Below are positions 1 through 11,937 of a stretch of 64,000 bases of DNA, one piece after another. The notes beneath the pieces were generated by a model. The model did not search any database, had not been told where the DNA came from, and saw only the letters and a program-made list of their open reading frames with translations. The stretch is from Apoda limacodes (taxonomy: Eukaryota; Arthropoda; Insecta; Lepidoptera; Limacodidae). Each line of letters starts with the position of its first letter. The first letter of the stretch is position 1. The position numbers were made by a program, and so were the translations under genes. The DNA is taken from assembly GCA_946406115.1 (NCBI GenBank), contig OX291549.1, forward strand, positions 26,805,650 through 26,869,649. The letters are read 5' to 3'.

Positions 1-1440
1 TAAATATATTTATTAATTTAGCTTGGTTTGTTGAATAAACCTAAGTCTACTTCATCACTTTTCCCTTCATATTCATCACGACAAATACTTAGACAAACAC
101 GTTCAGCTTACGCAGAAAGCGCGCGTACAATGTGTCTTCCGGTAATACTTATAATGATACAAGACAATTGACGATGAACTGATGACCTGGCGCTGGAGAT
201 ATCATTGTTATGATCGTACTTGATGTTGCTTTAATAGGGTTAGCATATTTACCTAGGATTATAGAGACGCTCTGTCTTTATGTATGTATTTACCTATAGA
301 TAAGTTGTGTGTGATATGGTCACGAGCGTAGGAATTTATTTCAGGGGCGTCGGTTCGAATTCCGTAGGTTAATTAACTTTTGGGGTGGTTCGAACTCTGG
401 ATTTATTCATTTAATGATTTTGATTAGTAAAAATAAAAAAAAAATCGGGATTCAAGGAGTTTTAACCCCTGAAACCCCTAAGGCCGAGGTCATGACCATA
501 ACGTTAAAAGTAGGAATTCTAATCTTATAGTTTTACAAATTTTATAAGACTTTTATGTTTAATTTAAACGTAATAAATTCTCCTTTCTTGACGGAATTAA
601 CTTCATGTTACATAACCGTAACACGCTATCTGACTGCATGTCCTACCTTCAAAGGGCACTTCCTTTCAAACCGTAATAGATTTTACATTTAGCATTTTAA
701 GGGTTTTTATTCCAAATATACCTTTTAAAATCATAAAACTTCAGGTTTTACTCATAAAAATAAATGGATTCCGATCGGACTAATCAGGAAACATGTTTTA
801 TCGTTTTTACTCTTTTGTGAAAATAGTAGGCAATACAATACCTATTCAAACTTAAGGATGAATATAGTGTGAATCCTAACGTCAAACAACAAATAGGTAA
901 TTGAATAAGGTCAACTGTAGGTACTTAGTAGTGTCGTACAAAAATCAGTCATAAAATATACAATTGATAATAAGTAGTACAATTTTACAACAGCAATCGG
1001 ATTATTCCTGACAATTATTAATTAGGCATTGTATTGTGATACGGACGAAACCCTCAATACGCGATTCCAACTCGAAATTCCGGTTTTTACTATTTTTTGT
1101 AACGGAAACTGATTTTATAATCATCCCACGATGTTTACTTGGGAAATATAAGTACCTACCTATACAGCATTTTTGACTAATGCGGGACGAAATTTTTTCG
1201 GGATTTCGGGACAGATAAAGGACTCTAATACTGGTGGCATGGTGGTCTGATATATTATGAGGATGGATAAGACAACCCTACGTGAACAATTACGCAATTA
1301 CCATGTATATTGTGTAGGTTAATAAGAAACCTCTCTACAAGCGGATCAGATAAGAGATGATCTATTAAGAGACCTCTCTACACGCGGATCCATTATGTCT
1401 TCAACTAGCTAAATCCTGTGTCCTCACTCGGACTATAGGT
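1..1440. other. non-coding, AT-rich; probable intron of the SEC14-like gene
   Basis: No exon or long open frame was recognised on either strand. The stretch lies upstream of an exon that begins inside a domain, so it is probably an intron of that gene, but this is inference. The only structure noted is a short imperfect direct repeat of about 20 bp near 1328 and 1372. Confidence 0.5.
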
Positions 1441-1850
1441 ACTGTACTAAAACCTTTGTATTGTACTAAAAGCATTGAGAAGTATGTGTGGTTTGACTCT
1501 AAATGACAGGATAAAAAATAGTGTGGTGACAAAGATTGAGAAAGGTATGTTAAGGTGGTTTGGACATGTTGAAAGAATGAACGAAAATAAATGCACGAAA
1601 CAGATTTATGAATCTGAAGCAATTGGTAGGGTCGGTAGAGGTAAACCTCGGCAAACGTATGTAGATCAAATTGAGTACGTTCTCAGAAAAGGCCAGGTCA
1701 GGAGTACTCGGAACCGTAGGAAATGTATGAAAGCATTGATGCGTATAGATGAGGCAAGAGAGGTATCCCAGGATCGTAGCAAGTCTTTGGTGTCTGCCTA
1801 CCTCTCTGGGAAACAGGCGTGATGTTATGTATGTATGTATGTTATGGCCC
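1441..1850 (+). mobile_element. 3' end of an RTE-type LINE (5'-truncated)
   Basis: An open frame of about 115 codons (1475-1822) encodes the C-terminal tail typical of insect RTE-type endonuclease-reverse transcriptases, with LRWFGHVERM followed by a basic GRGKPRQ segment and a closing region ending SAYLSGKQA. An in-frame stop lies just upstream at 1448, and the endonuclease and catalytic reverse transcriptase parts are absent, so this is a dead fragment. It is followed by a short (ATGT)n run, as is common for this clade. Minus-strand frames over the same interval are shadows. Confidence 0.8.
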
Positions 1851-2031
1851 CCCATAAGAAGGACCTGTTAAGTTGGGCGCAAAATAGCTGTGGCAAAATA
1901 AGGACTGTTGACTACGACTTGGCTTAACGACTGCTGTGATATGACAATAGCCTCTTGGTGGATCCTACCGACTACCGTCCTATCGTCAAGTCCCACTAGA
2001 TTTTTTAATTACCTATGTATTCTTTTTGTAG

Positions 2032-4956
2032 CTAACAGTACTGTTCGACATGGAGGGCTTTAACATCCGGCAGTATGCGTGGAAGCCGGCCGCGGAGATG
2101 GTAATCTCGCTGCTGCAGATATACGAGGCCAACTACCCAGAGATACTAAAGACCTGCTTCATTATTAATGGTAAGCTTATCGCAGACGATGATGATTCAG
2201 TATTAGTGTAAGCATTTGGCTATAACTAACTCGAAAGTGGGAAGATTTACTAAGTCGTAATAACTAGTTGCAGTTCTGTCAACAGTTGTTAAGACAAGTT
2301 AAAGGGCTTAGGTCTCCGACAGGCCACTAGTTTGACAATACGGCTGAGCCAGAATAACCACTGGCGCGTAGCTAGGGTATTGCGCTTGGTCTACTCAGTG
2401 CCAGATAAGATTGTTGTAGGGCTTGTTGTATGCCTGTCAAAAGACAGGATATATATATATATATATATATAGTCTAAAATAAAATAAATATCTATTTCTA
2501 CCATCATACCGCTCGCCACCGGCAGGAAGCTCATCCTCACTTACATATTAGCTCTCTTCTATCCAATGTATCTATAAATTGTTTTTCTTATTTTTTAGCG
2601 CCGAAAATGTTCGCATTAGGGTTCTCGGTGGTAAAGAAATTTATGCACGAGTACACGCTATCGAAGATTCAGATCTTCGGCCCGGATCCTCGCAAGTGGC
2701 AGCCGGCGGTGCTGACTCTTATAGATAAAGACCAGCTCCCCGTCCACTACGGCGGCTCTCTGACTGACGACAACGGAGATCCTAAATGCAGTCAAATTGT
2801 AAGTTGCCTCAACCGTTATTTGTCTTTACTACTGGGGCACAGGCCAATCTTTAGAGAAAGGAGGCTACTCTAGTGGCTACTAAGTGCTTACTCATAATGA
2901 CCAATTCTGAATTGGAGGTTTATTATATTGTCCTAAATTTTTAGTTAGATATTTTAGATCTTATTACTCTCAGAGTTGAGGAGGCATTCTTGAGTGGGGG
3001 TAGGTGGGGACCTGCCCCTTCTTACCTAGCCCGTGCTTTACTTGCGTTGATTTTGGACTAAGCAATATAAAGTTAGGTTTATCTAGATCTTGAATAGATA
3101 TTACAGACTCTTTTTAACATTTCAACATTTGACAGCCTCTGTGGCTCAGTGCTTCAATGACCTGTCTGCTGAACCGGCAGAAGGCGTGGTGGCTCCGATT
3201 TCCGTACAGGTTTATTTGTATCTGCGTTTTTTTTTGGGCGTGGATGTTTGTTATATATATAATATGTATATATTTACAAAAAAAACCTTATAATTTTCAG
3301 GTGAAATTGGGAGGTAAGGTTCCCAAGAGCTATTACGCGAAAAAGTCCAGCGATATGGAGAAGGAGTACCGGAGAGTCAGTGTGAAGACTGGTGACCTAC
3401 ACACTGTAGAGCTGCTCTGCGTGGATGAGCAAAGTGTATTAAAGTAAGTATGAATACTTATACTATTACTAGCTTTCGCCTGCGGTTTCACCCTAAATTC
3501 GGTTAGCGTTGTAGGGTTTCAACAACTCCTCCATTACAAAAAGACCGACCAAATTTCATCTTAATCGGTACAGCGGCTTAAGCGTGAAGAAGTGAACAGT
3601 GTTACTTTCGCATTTATAATATTAGTATGGATTATAAGACAAGTGCAAATTTTAATGGCAAATTAGAATTAATTAACTGCGAAAAATTAGTGCTAAATAC
3701 ACATAAACAAAAATGAAACAGCTAATGGACAAGGCAACAACAAAGTTTACTTTAAAACAAAAGAGTTATATACTTTGACTCGTGCTTGTAATCTCTGTTT
3801 TACAATTATTAGGTTTGCCAAATTTGCTAGCGTGAATTTTGTGAGACTAAAAATTAAAACAATGTAATTTCGTTTTTTACTTTTCAATAATATTTATCGC
3901 CTATTATTCTAATATTCTTTGATCATCGGGTCCATCTTACTATTTGAAAAAAATTAGACAAACACAAACCGTAATTTAAACCCGTCTGCAATTCTGCCTC
4001 CACCAGCTGGACAAGTGGTTTCGTTAATTGGAATAATCCCGGTGGGTCCCAGCCTGCCGACCCTCTAAAAAGCTTGTCTGTCCAAATCTTTCTGCACGAT
4101 TTTTACTAATATTTTGATTGATATATAGTGCTTCAAAATCTTTTTAAAATTATACCTTGTTTCTGTACGGTCAATAGTTGAGGCCCTGAATATTTGAATC
4201 AGTAAGGTTTTGTTCAAAAACATGAAATACCAACTTAATATATAAATAAAAAAAAAACTTACAGATGGGACTTCGGAGTGGATAGTCATGACATAAAGTT
4301 CACGATTATGCGACGGGACGAGGAAGGTAACGAGAGTGTCGTGCACGGGCCCCGTAAAATAAACGCGGGCCCTCCCGATGTAGGAGAAATACCTGTAACG
4401 GGCCCCGCTACCTGTAAGTTGATAAACTTTATATTGTATTAACTTTGGTTAATTAATTGATTTTTCCGGTATAAAATTCCACTAAAAATGTGAATGTATA
4501 GCATGGCGTTTGATGCTATATAAATAGCAAAATATTATCGTGTGGAGTCCCCTTCATGTCCCCTCTAATAAGAATAATCTACTTTTTAGTCCTAAAAGAA
4601 AACAAAAGGTGTTTTAACGTTATTACTAAATAATGCCATCAATTACTTGTTAAAGGTGCGTTTTGTTGACTGCTTCAATGCGTTTAATGTCATAAACCTG
4701 CAAAGTTAAAAAGTCATAAATTCTGTATAACACAGGACAAATCTTGGTTCATTCTCTTTGGTAGGATTACCGCATTATGTACATTATGCCGGTCAAAAAA
4801 AAGGCCACTTAAATTAGGTGTTTTCTGGTTTCCACAGATACACTGATTTTCGACAACAAGAATTCCTACTTAAGAAACAAGAAAATTTTCTTCGACGTCA
4901 CAATTGCAGTGAACAACGTTGACGAAGTCGCTGAAGAAGCCACGTCTGCATTATAA
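2032..4956 (+). CDS. SEC14-like protein (CRAL-TRIO + GOLD), C-terminal five exons
   Basis: Five exons are read at 2032-2170, 2599-2798, 3301-3443, 4265-4413 and 4838-4956 (TAA at 4954), all with GT-AG borders and matching phases, giving 249 residues. The first two carry the end of a CRAL-TRIO lipid-binding fold (LFDMEGFNIRQYAWKPA, APKMF, PVHYGGSLTDDNGDPKC). The next three form a GOLD beta-sandwich (PKSYYAKKS, LKWDFGVDSHDIKF, YTLIFDNKNSYLRNKK). This order is that of the SEC14L2/supernatant protein factor group, cytosolic carriers of hydrophobic ligands linked to membrane lipids. The start codon and the first half of the CRAL-TRIO domain are upstream of the window. No frameshift or stop is seen, so it looks functional. 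Assignment to a particular SEC14L paralogue is not possible from this part. Confidence 0.93.
2451..2471. repeat. (TA)n microsatellite in SEC14-like intron
   Basis: An uninterrupted run of about ten TA dinucleotides in the intron between the first two visible SEC14-like exons. Confidence 0.9.
3461..3641 (+). mobile_element. lepidopteran non-LTR/SINE-type fragment
   Basis: The stretch starts near 'actagctttcgcctgcggtt', passes through 'accaaatttcatcttaatcgg' and ends 'tttataatattagtatgga'. This head-to-tail layout recurs as diverged copies near 10040-10150, 18650-18880 and 51720-51900. It has no coding capacity and sits in the intron after the third visible SEC14-like exon. Confidence 0.65.
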
Positions 4957-6042
4957 TTATTTATTGTCTTATAGCAAAGCTATTCAAGCTCAGACTTTAC
5001 TAAAGTGTTTCCATTTTTAATGTCTGTGTATTATTGCTTATGCATAAGAATGTACTATGTGTGTTATTTAGTTTTTATAGCTAATTTGCTCTGCGCTTCG
5101 TGTTTCCTTTACATGTTCCTGTCAGTTAAATTAAAAAGAAAGAAATGAGGTTTACTGAAAATTTTAACTGGAATTCAAACTTTTATTTGCGCTTCGACCG
5201 AAACTGCATGTTTTATTATGTATTGTTTATAGTTGGTAGCATTGCGACGAGAGGAGCCGTTACATTTTTAATTTAAATTTAGATTGTATAAATAGTAGGT
5301 ATAACAATATCTTAGATATTGGATTTTCTGGGTGATTTGTATTGTTGAAGTATTTTTACAAGTAAAGACTTTTTGATTAGATAGTTAAGTAGGAGGTATT
5401 AAATTTTATTTTATTTTGTAAATACCGACAAATTTATAATGTCTATTAGGATTATTTTGTGTGGTGCATTTAATTTTAATTCCAAATTGCATCTTTCTTG
5501 TACAAATATTTATGTAGACGATACTTACCTAATAACTGTGGAGGAATTTAGAACAGTTAGGCCTAACTTATTATAAAAATATTGTAAGTAAGCATATATA
5601 CATATAATATGTGTGTTTATAAAATAGAAAACCGAAACTGCATTTAACAAAAAAATGAGATTTTTAGGTGGTGGAATTACATCATACCAAACACGCGACT
5701 AAACTATATAGATTGTCTATCTATGATTGTCTATTGTAAAGTCGTTTTTTGTCTTTTATTGAAAGCGATCGTTACTAAGGTACATCTTACTAAAATTAAA
5801 TATGTACGTACGAGTAAGTATGTCCATAATTATCAGGTTTTTAATACAATCTAGATATAGTAAAGTTAAAGACCACAGGAGCTTATGCTTAATCTGAAAT
5901 ATCTAACTAACTTTGGCCCTTCACTTTTTTTATAAGTTTTGTTAAGCGTTTTTTAAATTAATTTTATTTAAAAAGGCTTTACTAATACCTACTCACATGT
6001 TCTACTTTGTGCCTATTGTATTCTCGTGACATGATAAATAAA
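4957..6042 (+). other. probable 3' UTR of the SEC14-like gene with AATAAA
   Basis: The AT-rich non-coding sequence after the stop has a canonical AATAAA at 6037-6042, the best placed polyadenylation signal seen. A 3' UTR of about 1.1 kb is inferred; earlier weak signals may also be used. From 6043 to 7479 nothing beyond AT-rich sequence was recognised. Confidence 0.45.
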
Positions 6043-7479
6043 GTATAGTTTCACAAGCATTTCTGACCCGTCAGTCAAAAATTAAAACTACAGTTGCCAT
6101 ATTGAAATAGTGTGAACTTGACAACGACACTAGCGAACAAACACCCAAGGTCAGAAGGTCAGAAAAGTTTGATGCACTGTAATAGGCTGTGAGCGTGACA
6201 TTCTGAGAACATCAGTTGAATTAAATTACGCTGTTATGTCAATGTAGGTATTATAACTATGTACAATGCAACAATGCCCAGCATACATTTTTAAATAAAA
6301 TTAAATATTGAATAAATAAAATGTTTATTATTGTTCAGACCGATGGTATATTTAAAATTTGTAAGTCTTTTTTTCAAATTATGATATATATGTTATTTCG
6401 ACAAAATTGACCCTTCTGATCTATATAATAAAATACAGATTGGGTAATAAATATCTTATACATTTCCCAACATTAGTTGAGTTAAAAATGTCAATTCAGC
6501 ACTTTTGTACATTTAATTTTGTTGATTGAACAGAAAAGTGCACGAAAGGCAGACAGTCAACCGACAAATAAACAAAAAATAGGTACAAACCAAGGACATT
6601 ATAGAAATGGACGCGACTGGGTGGATTCGTGATTTTCGAGTTATTTTTATTTTTATGATCAATTAAAAAAATCGACATTATTTTTCATTATTGAATAGAC
6701 AAAACGTAGGAACGATATTTTAATGAAGCAAAAGTTTTATAGGCACCAATTTTGACCTTGTTTTAAGAAAGATAGTAAAGAATATATATAATTAACAATT
6801 ACGGTAATGGTAAGAGTTTATCCGTTATGAATTTTATTAAGCGGTAATGACGTACTACAGATGGTAATGATAAATTATAACCATTTTAAAACAAATCAGT
6901 TTTTAATTGTGTTTTAGGTAATGAACAGCATAATCACAATAAAGTAATAAATCTTTGGAGAATCACAAATACGCTATGCGTAAATAATTTTAGACAAAGT
7001 AATTACTATCACATGCCTATCATATATAAAACTAGAATGTCATAAGCATATTAGTAATTTCTAGAAACATAAGACAATTAACAAAGGAATTAGCTTTTTC
7101 TAACTTATGTTAGCATAAGGTAATTATTATAACATATCTATCAATTTTATTAAATATAAAATAAAGTATAAGTATAATATTATTATTAGTAATTGAAATG
7201 AAACTAAAACACATATTGTTATCACTCGTTATTGTCAATCGACCTATAATGGATTACAGGTCAAATTGGTCCGCCATACTTAATGGGCTAAACTTGTAAT
7301 TAAATATTTTATTTAAACAAGACGAATGTCTTCGCAAAACTACCACCACTTCAGACAACAGTGAAAAAATTCCGAAAATGAATCATATAAAATAGGACTC
7401 GTGTCGTCAAGACTGTCCTCTTTTGTTTCCTAAAATTAGCATACTATTCAGATAATTAACTCTGATCATCAACATAAGT

Positions 7480-9797
7480 TTAAGATTTATCTGCTAATAT
7501 TTTAATATTGGATACGCGTAAATTCCTTAAAACTGATGCTGATACACATTGCATGTTTGAGACATCTGACAACACACTTGACTTTACGTTGTTGATATTA
7601 GATTGTAACAAAAGAACTACAAAATTATCATCAACTTCTGGTGTTATTTGTAAGTGGCTGCGGGTTTTTGTAAATAACATGTGCTGTCCGTGTCTACAAA
7701 CTATTCCAGGTTCGCATTCAAAGCAAGAAGATTTTCTGAATGTAAGAGTATTTGACTGCTTGGACCACAGAACCTGATGAATAGAAATTGTTTCACAGTG
7801 GGCAGAAGAACAGGCATCGCTTTTTGTATTTCTTGGATATCCTTGTCTTCTACAACGATAAGTTTTATTTTGTCCAAATTCGGTTGAAGTACATTTAAAA
7901 ATTGGTCCAAACTTCCGATTTCGTGTCCGTATCGAACGCATGAGTCTGCAATTCTTTTAATTGTACCTCCCACCCCATCGGAAGCACCTTTTCCATGTGA
8001 TGTTTCCAGATAGTTCCATGTTATTTTCACTAATTGAGGAAACATCACATGTAATTGAGAAATCATGTAAAATATAAACTTATTTCGGTATTGTGATGTG
8101 GGAGAGTCAGAAATAAAGTGAATAACATCGACGAACGGGTTATCATGAAATATGGTCTTGATCAAAGGAATTACATGCGCCCATATCGCTGGAGCATCGT
8201 GTTTAAGACATTCGCTGACAGTGCAAACAGAAATAGTTACGGTTCTGCTAGTCTGGAAGTCAAAAGCGTATAATACCGCCGTATGTAGAGTAATGGCCTT
8301 CCTGCTTCCTCCAAAATCGAGAAATTGTACTTCTTCACTAAATTGCAAACTATAGTTTTCTGAAAAGTCTACATGGGCGACTGCTTCGTTAAAGCTTCAG
8401 GATTTTTTAAGGTTCTTAAGTCTTGTATGTTGCACATGCATGCTGCAGAAAAAAATCCAACTGCTGCTCGAATTCCCGAATAGCGTCTTTTGGTGCAACG
8501 GTAAAACATTTTTTATGTGTAACTATTACTTCTTTATATTTATTCTTTGTGACACTTTTTTTCTCTTTTACCCATTTATAGAAGGTTATTGTCTTGTCAT
8601 TCGAAAATTCATTATAGTTGACTTTGTTATTAATGCACAAATCACACGTTCGGTCTAAAAATTTTTCTTGGTATTTTGAACAACATAAACTTTCTAAAAG
8701 TTTTTGGTCGTTATGAATATTAAGAATTGATGCACTATGCAAACTTTGCGTGATTAAATCCATATTTATATGAATAGTGCACGCGCAAGTGTCACGAGAC
8801 TTGGGATACAAAACCCAGAAAGATCGGTGTTTACAGAAAAACGTATAGCCAATTCTTAAATCCAGATGGTGTAAAATAAACTTCTTATATAGATCTTTGA
8901 TTGGGCTGGTTAAATATCGTTTCTGCTTCTGTACCTTATTGAAAGTTATATACTCATTTTTTTCAGAAGACATACGGCTATTAGAATCGTCATTATAAAA
9001 TGTCTGGATTAAACTTACTATTTTGTTTTGTGCTTGGTGATTTAACGTTTTTTGGTTATTATTTGAGATCTTAGATTTAATTATTGTTGTTTTTTGTGTC
9101 ATATCTTTTGTATTTTTTAATCTGTTGATCTTCATCTGCAAAATTTTATTCTTTTTCTTTAAGACTTGTATAATTTTCTGCAGACAAATTCATTTTTTGA
9201 CGTGACAACGTCTTATAAATTGGTTTGCCGGGTGACACTTCAAGAAACTGCGTTACGCTCCGCTCACGTTATGCGCTCACAATGAGAGCGAGTGAGAGGC
9301 ACGCGGCATGGTTAGCCCGCCTAAGAGCGAGAGAGACAGACATAAAAAGTGAAAGGCACAAGTTGTCACGATTCCGGACGGTTGTCCGACACAAATTTTT
9401 TTAAACTCTTTGTATCTAATTTGCCTTATTTTAGATTTGAATTGCTGATAACATTGTTGGGAAATATTTAATGGGTCTGTAACGTTACTTTCTAGTGTTT
9501 TTTATCGGTGTCTTCAATCATAGAAACAGTTTCTGGTGAAGGTACAATTTCTTTCATCTCTTTTTTATTTTCTCTATACTTATTTGCCGCTTCACGCCAT
9601 TTCTTACGTTGTAACCTTTGTTCTCTTGGAGATTCCTCATTAATTGTTTTTATTTTATTTTTTTCCTTTCTTCTTTGATACCTCTGTCTTTCTTTTTCCT
9701 CTTGATCTTCATATCGTTCTGGATCTGATTTAAATTCAGCATATTTAAGTCGTTTAGCTACATTTCCTTCTATTGCAGTTGTTTTTCTTCTATTCAT
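7480..9797 (-). pseudogene. frameshifted copy of an uncharacterised DDE-transposase-like gene
   Basis: Three minus-strand blocks look like parts of one gene. 9492-9797 encodes a basic N-terminal region (YEDQEEKERQRYQRRKEKN). 8416-9179 encodes a coiled coil, then a Cys/His-containing domain (DRTCDLCINNK) ending FFLQHAC. 7480-8390 encodes HVDFSENYS, FGGSRKA, CTVSECLKHDAPAIWAH, ISDSPTSQYRNK and ETSHGKGASDGVGG, then a Cys-rich end. This motif set recalls an uncharacterised metazoan family that I suspect has an RNase-H/DDE-type catalytic core, with acidic residues in DFSEN, SDSP and ETSHGKG as candidates. Reading is broken by frameshifts near 8440, 8395 and 7790, and the gap 9180-9491 holds a MITE-like insert that may lie in an intron. 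It is a decayed copy; the family assignment is inference. Confidence 0.6.
9195..9370. mobile_element. 170-bp MITE-like element, copy 1
   Basis: The element is bounded by CGTGACAAC at 9201 and GTTGTCACG ending at 9370, 9-bp terminal inverted repeats. Its interior (9201-9370) matches the reverse complement of 31609-31778 with no difference seen over 170 bp, and six further bases (TTTTGA) are shared on the left. It has no coding capacity. It lies between two blocks of the DDE-like pseudogene. No clear target duplication was found. Confidence 0.8.
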
Positions 9798-10039
9798 GCC
9801 TACTTGAAAACAAAATATTATTTTTACTCACAGCTACACTTTAGTTAGTTTAATAAAATCAAATCAAGAAGAGAATAAAATTCTAACAATTATTCTTAAT
9901 TTAATGAAAAGTAAAAATATATTAATCCTTTGTTTTTCCGTATCTTTCTTTTATTCTTTCAGCCATTAATGGAATAACTTCTCGTAAACATTTAATATAT
10001 TTTTCTCGCGCCCCCTTTTTTCATCAAAATATATAGTCT

Positions 10040-10152
10040 ATAAAAAGCCTTCCTCGATAAATGGGCTATCTAACACTGAAAGATTTTTTCAAATCTGACT
10101 AAAATTAGCGCGTTCAAACAAACTATTCAGCTTTATAATATTAGTATATAGA
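10040..10152 (+). mobile_element. lepidopteran SINE/LINE tail fragment
   Basis: The fragment contains 'cttcctcgataaatgggcta', 'gcgcgttcaaacaaactatt' and the ending 'cagctttataatattagtat', a layout common to abundant lepidopteran short repeats. It is non-coding. Confidence 0.55.
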
Positions 10153-10508
10153 TTATGCTTGAGCGCTTCTATCGCTCGATATCTTTATCGATTCCTATTA
10201 CGCTACAGATAAGAGTACCTACACATGGCCATTTGTTGTGTTTATAGGCATCTATAATTGTGTGGATGTGTACCCTCCCCGCCAGAAACGGTTGAAACGG
10301 ATTTCATACAGTTGCTTAATCATTTCGCGTCCATTTTTATAACGTCCTTGGTACAAACTAATAACAAAACGAATTTTGCATATTACAATTTTGCGTGTCT
10401 TACCTATAATCTTAAATCTATGGGCTTTTTAAATCGGAAAATACAGGTTATATAGAACTAGCCTGATAGACGAGTGCAGAACTTATCTCCTCAATTCTGT
10501 ACAACGTG

Positions 10509-10691
10509 TCAGCCACAATGTTTTACAAACGGATATCCGGCGAAAATTGGGATATAAATTTGAGATATCTGAACTGTCACGGGGATCATTTTTTTCGTGA
10601 AGTCGAAAAGTGGCTTGTGGTCGGTAAATATAACAAAGTTTCTAGCCTCGAACATATGACGAAACTGCTTTAAAGTAGCGTAGATGGCCAC
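10509..10691 (-). pseudogene. fragment of an LTR-retrotransposon (gypsy-type) RNase H
   Basis: The minus-strand frame reads AIYATLKQFRHMFEARNFVI then FTDHKPL, the hallmark of the RNase H domain next to reverse transcriptase in Ty3/gypsy polyproteins. Similarity fades after about 40 residues, and no integrase or LTR was found nearby, so it is an isolated relic. Confidence 0.75.
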
Positions 10692-10699
10692 GTAACAAA

Positions 10700-11930
10700 C
10701 AATTTAGCGTTGGTTACAGGTAATTTTGAAGCTTAGAGTACCTACTACTATTAATTTATAATGGATTCGGTTGTCACTAAATGTGATAAAATTCACTTAT
10801 GCAATAAGTTTAGCTCTATAGGTTGTATTATAACTGTAAAAACTCTAAAAGGTAACTTTAGAGTTACTGCTCATTGTTAAAAATATTAAGGCATTTCGTG
10901 TAAAATTTAACTTTAAATCCTGCCATAAAAATTTTCTACTCTGAGAGCAAATACTGATGTAAGATACGTGTATTACTGTTTACGATAGACTCATTGTTTT
11001 TTCTATTTTCGTGCATAGGTTTATAAGGAATGCTTAAATATCAAAATGGTAACATTTCTACATTTCCTTCTCAAGTAATTGGGAAATGTGTAGTCTACTA
11101 AAGCACGATAGTGGTAGATATTTCGAATCTATAAAGTCAGTAATCAATATAGTATAGCCTACTTGAACTCTTCCAAATTACTAACTCTTTTAGTTTTATT
11201 TATGTATGTGTAAATGAACCAAACGTAATGGCTGAAATTGCGTATGGTAGCTTTTTAACTGCTAGAAAAAGTGTTAATGAAACAATATTACATTGCACAA
11301 ACAGAGAAGCGTGCGCTGGCAACATTTGAGCTTTATTTAAATCCCAGTTAGAAAATTTTACAAATTCCGATATTACGATATTGGACCATCTAGTATCGGA
11401 ATTTTCACAAAAACGGCGTATTTTTGCGATCTAGCCTGTACCGCAGCCTTAACGCACAGCTCAAACTACTATGTCCAGAGACTTGAAATTTTGGTTGGCT
11501 TAAAACAGGGGTTCTTGTTATAACGCATCTAGGCAAGCACTAAGATACGTTTTTGGAAAATCATCCCCTAGAGAGGGTTAATGAGGGTTAGAAAGTTTAT
11601 AAGCCGTTGAAAGTGTATTATAATATAATAAAGTGTACATATAACTTATATTGTATTTAAATGCTTTTTTAAGACCATTTAGTACATCTCTGAATATAAG
11701 TGTATATTGATGCAAGAAGATAAAGCAAAATAACTGGCCAGTATTTTTAGCTAGACAGAAGTCTTTGGTCTCTGCCAACCCTTTTGTGTAAAATGTGTGC
11801 TGTAGGGTGGCCAAAGAAAAAATATGCAAAACAAACTATTAGATACGTATATTTTACACTTTTCTTATGATTACATATTTTTACAAAACCCGATATACAA
11901 TTACTGTAGAAAAAAAACACATATTTTAGT
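10700..11930. other. AT-rich stretch with no recognised gene
   Basis: No convincing exon, repeat family or RNA gene was recognised. It lies downstream of the TXNDC17 stop codon and must include that gene's 3' UTR. No clean AATAAA was located on the minus strand, so the polyadenylation site is undefined. Confidence 0.4.
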
Positions 11931-11937
11931 TATAGTT

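Noticed and set aside
1550..1855. 101-codon minus-strand open frame
   Set aside because: It is the shadow of the RTE reverse transcriptase tail on the plus strand and has no recognisable motifs.
7508..7777. 89-codon plus-strand open frame
   Set aside because: It mirrors the minus-strand DDE-like relic, whose motifs are recognisable; the plus frame has none.
9890..10030. minus-strand frame reading KCLREVIPLMAERIKERYGK
   Set aside because: It resembles a short part of Harbinger transposases (REVIPL), but the match is only a few residues and no other domain is nearby, so it was not called.
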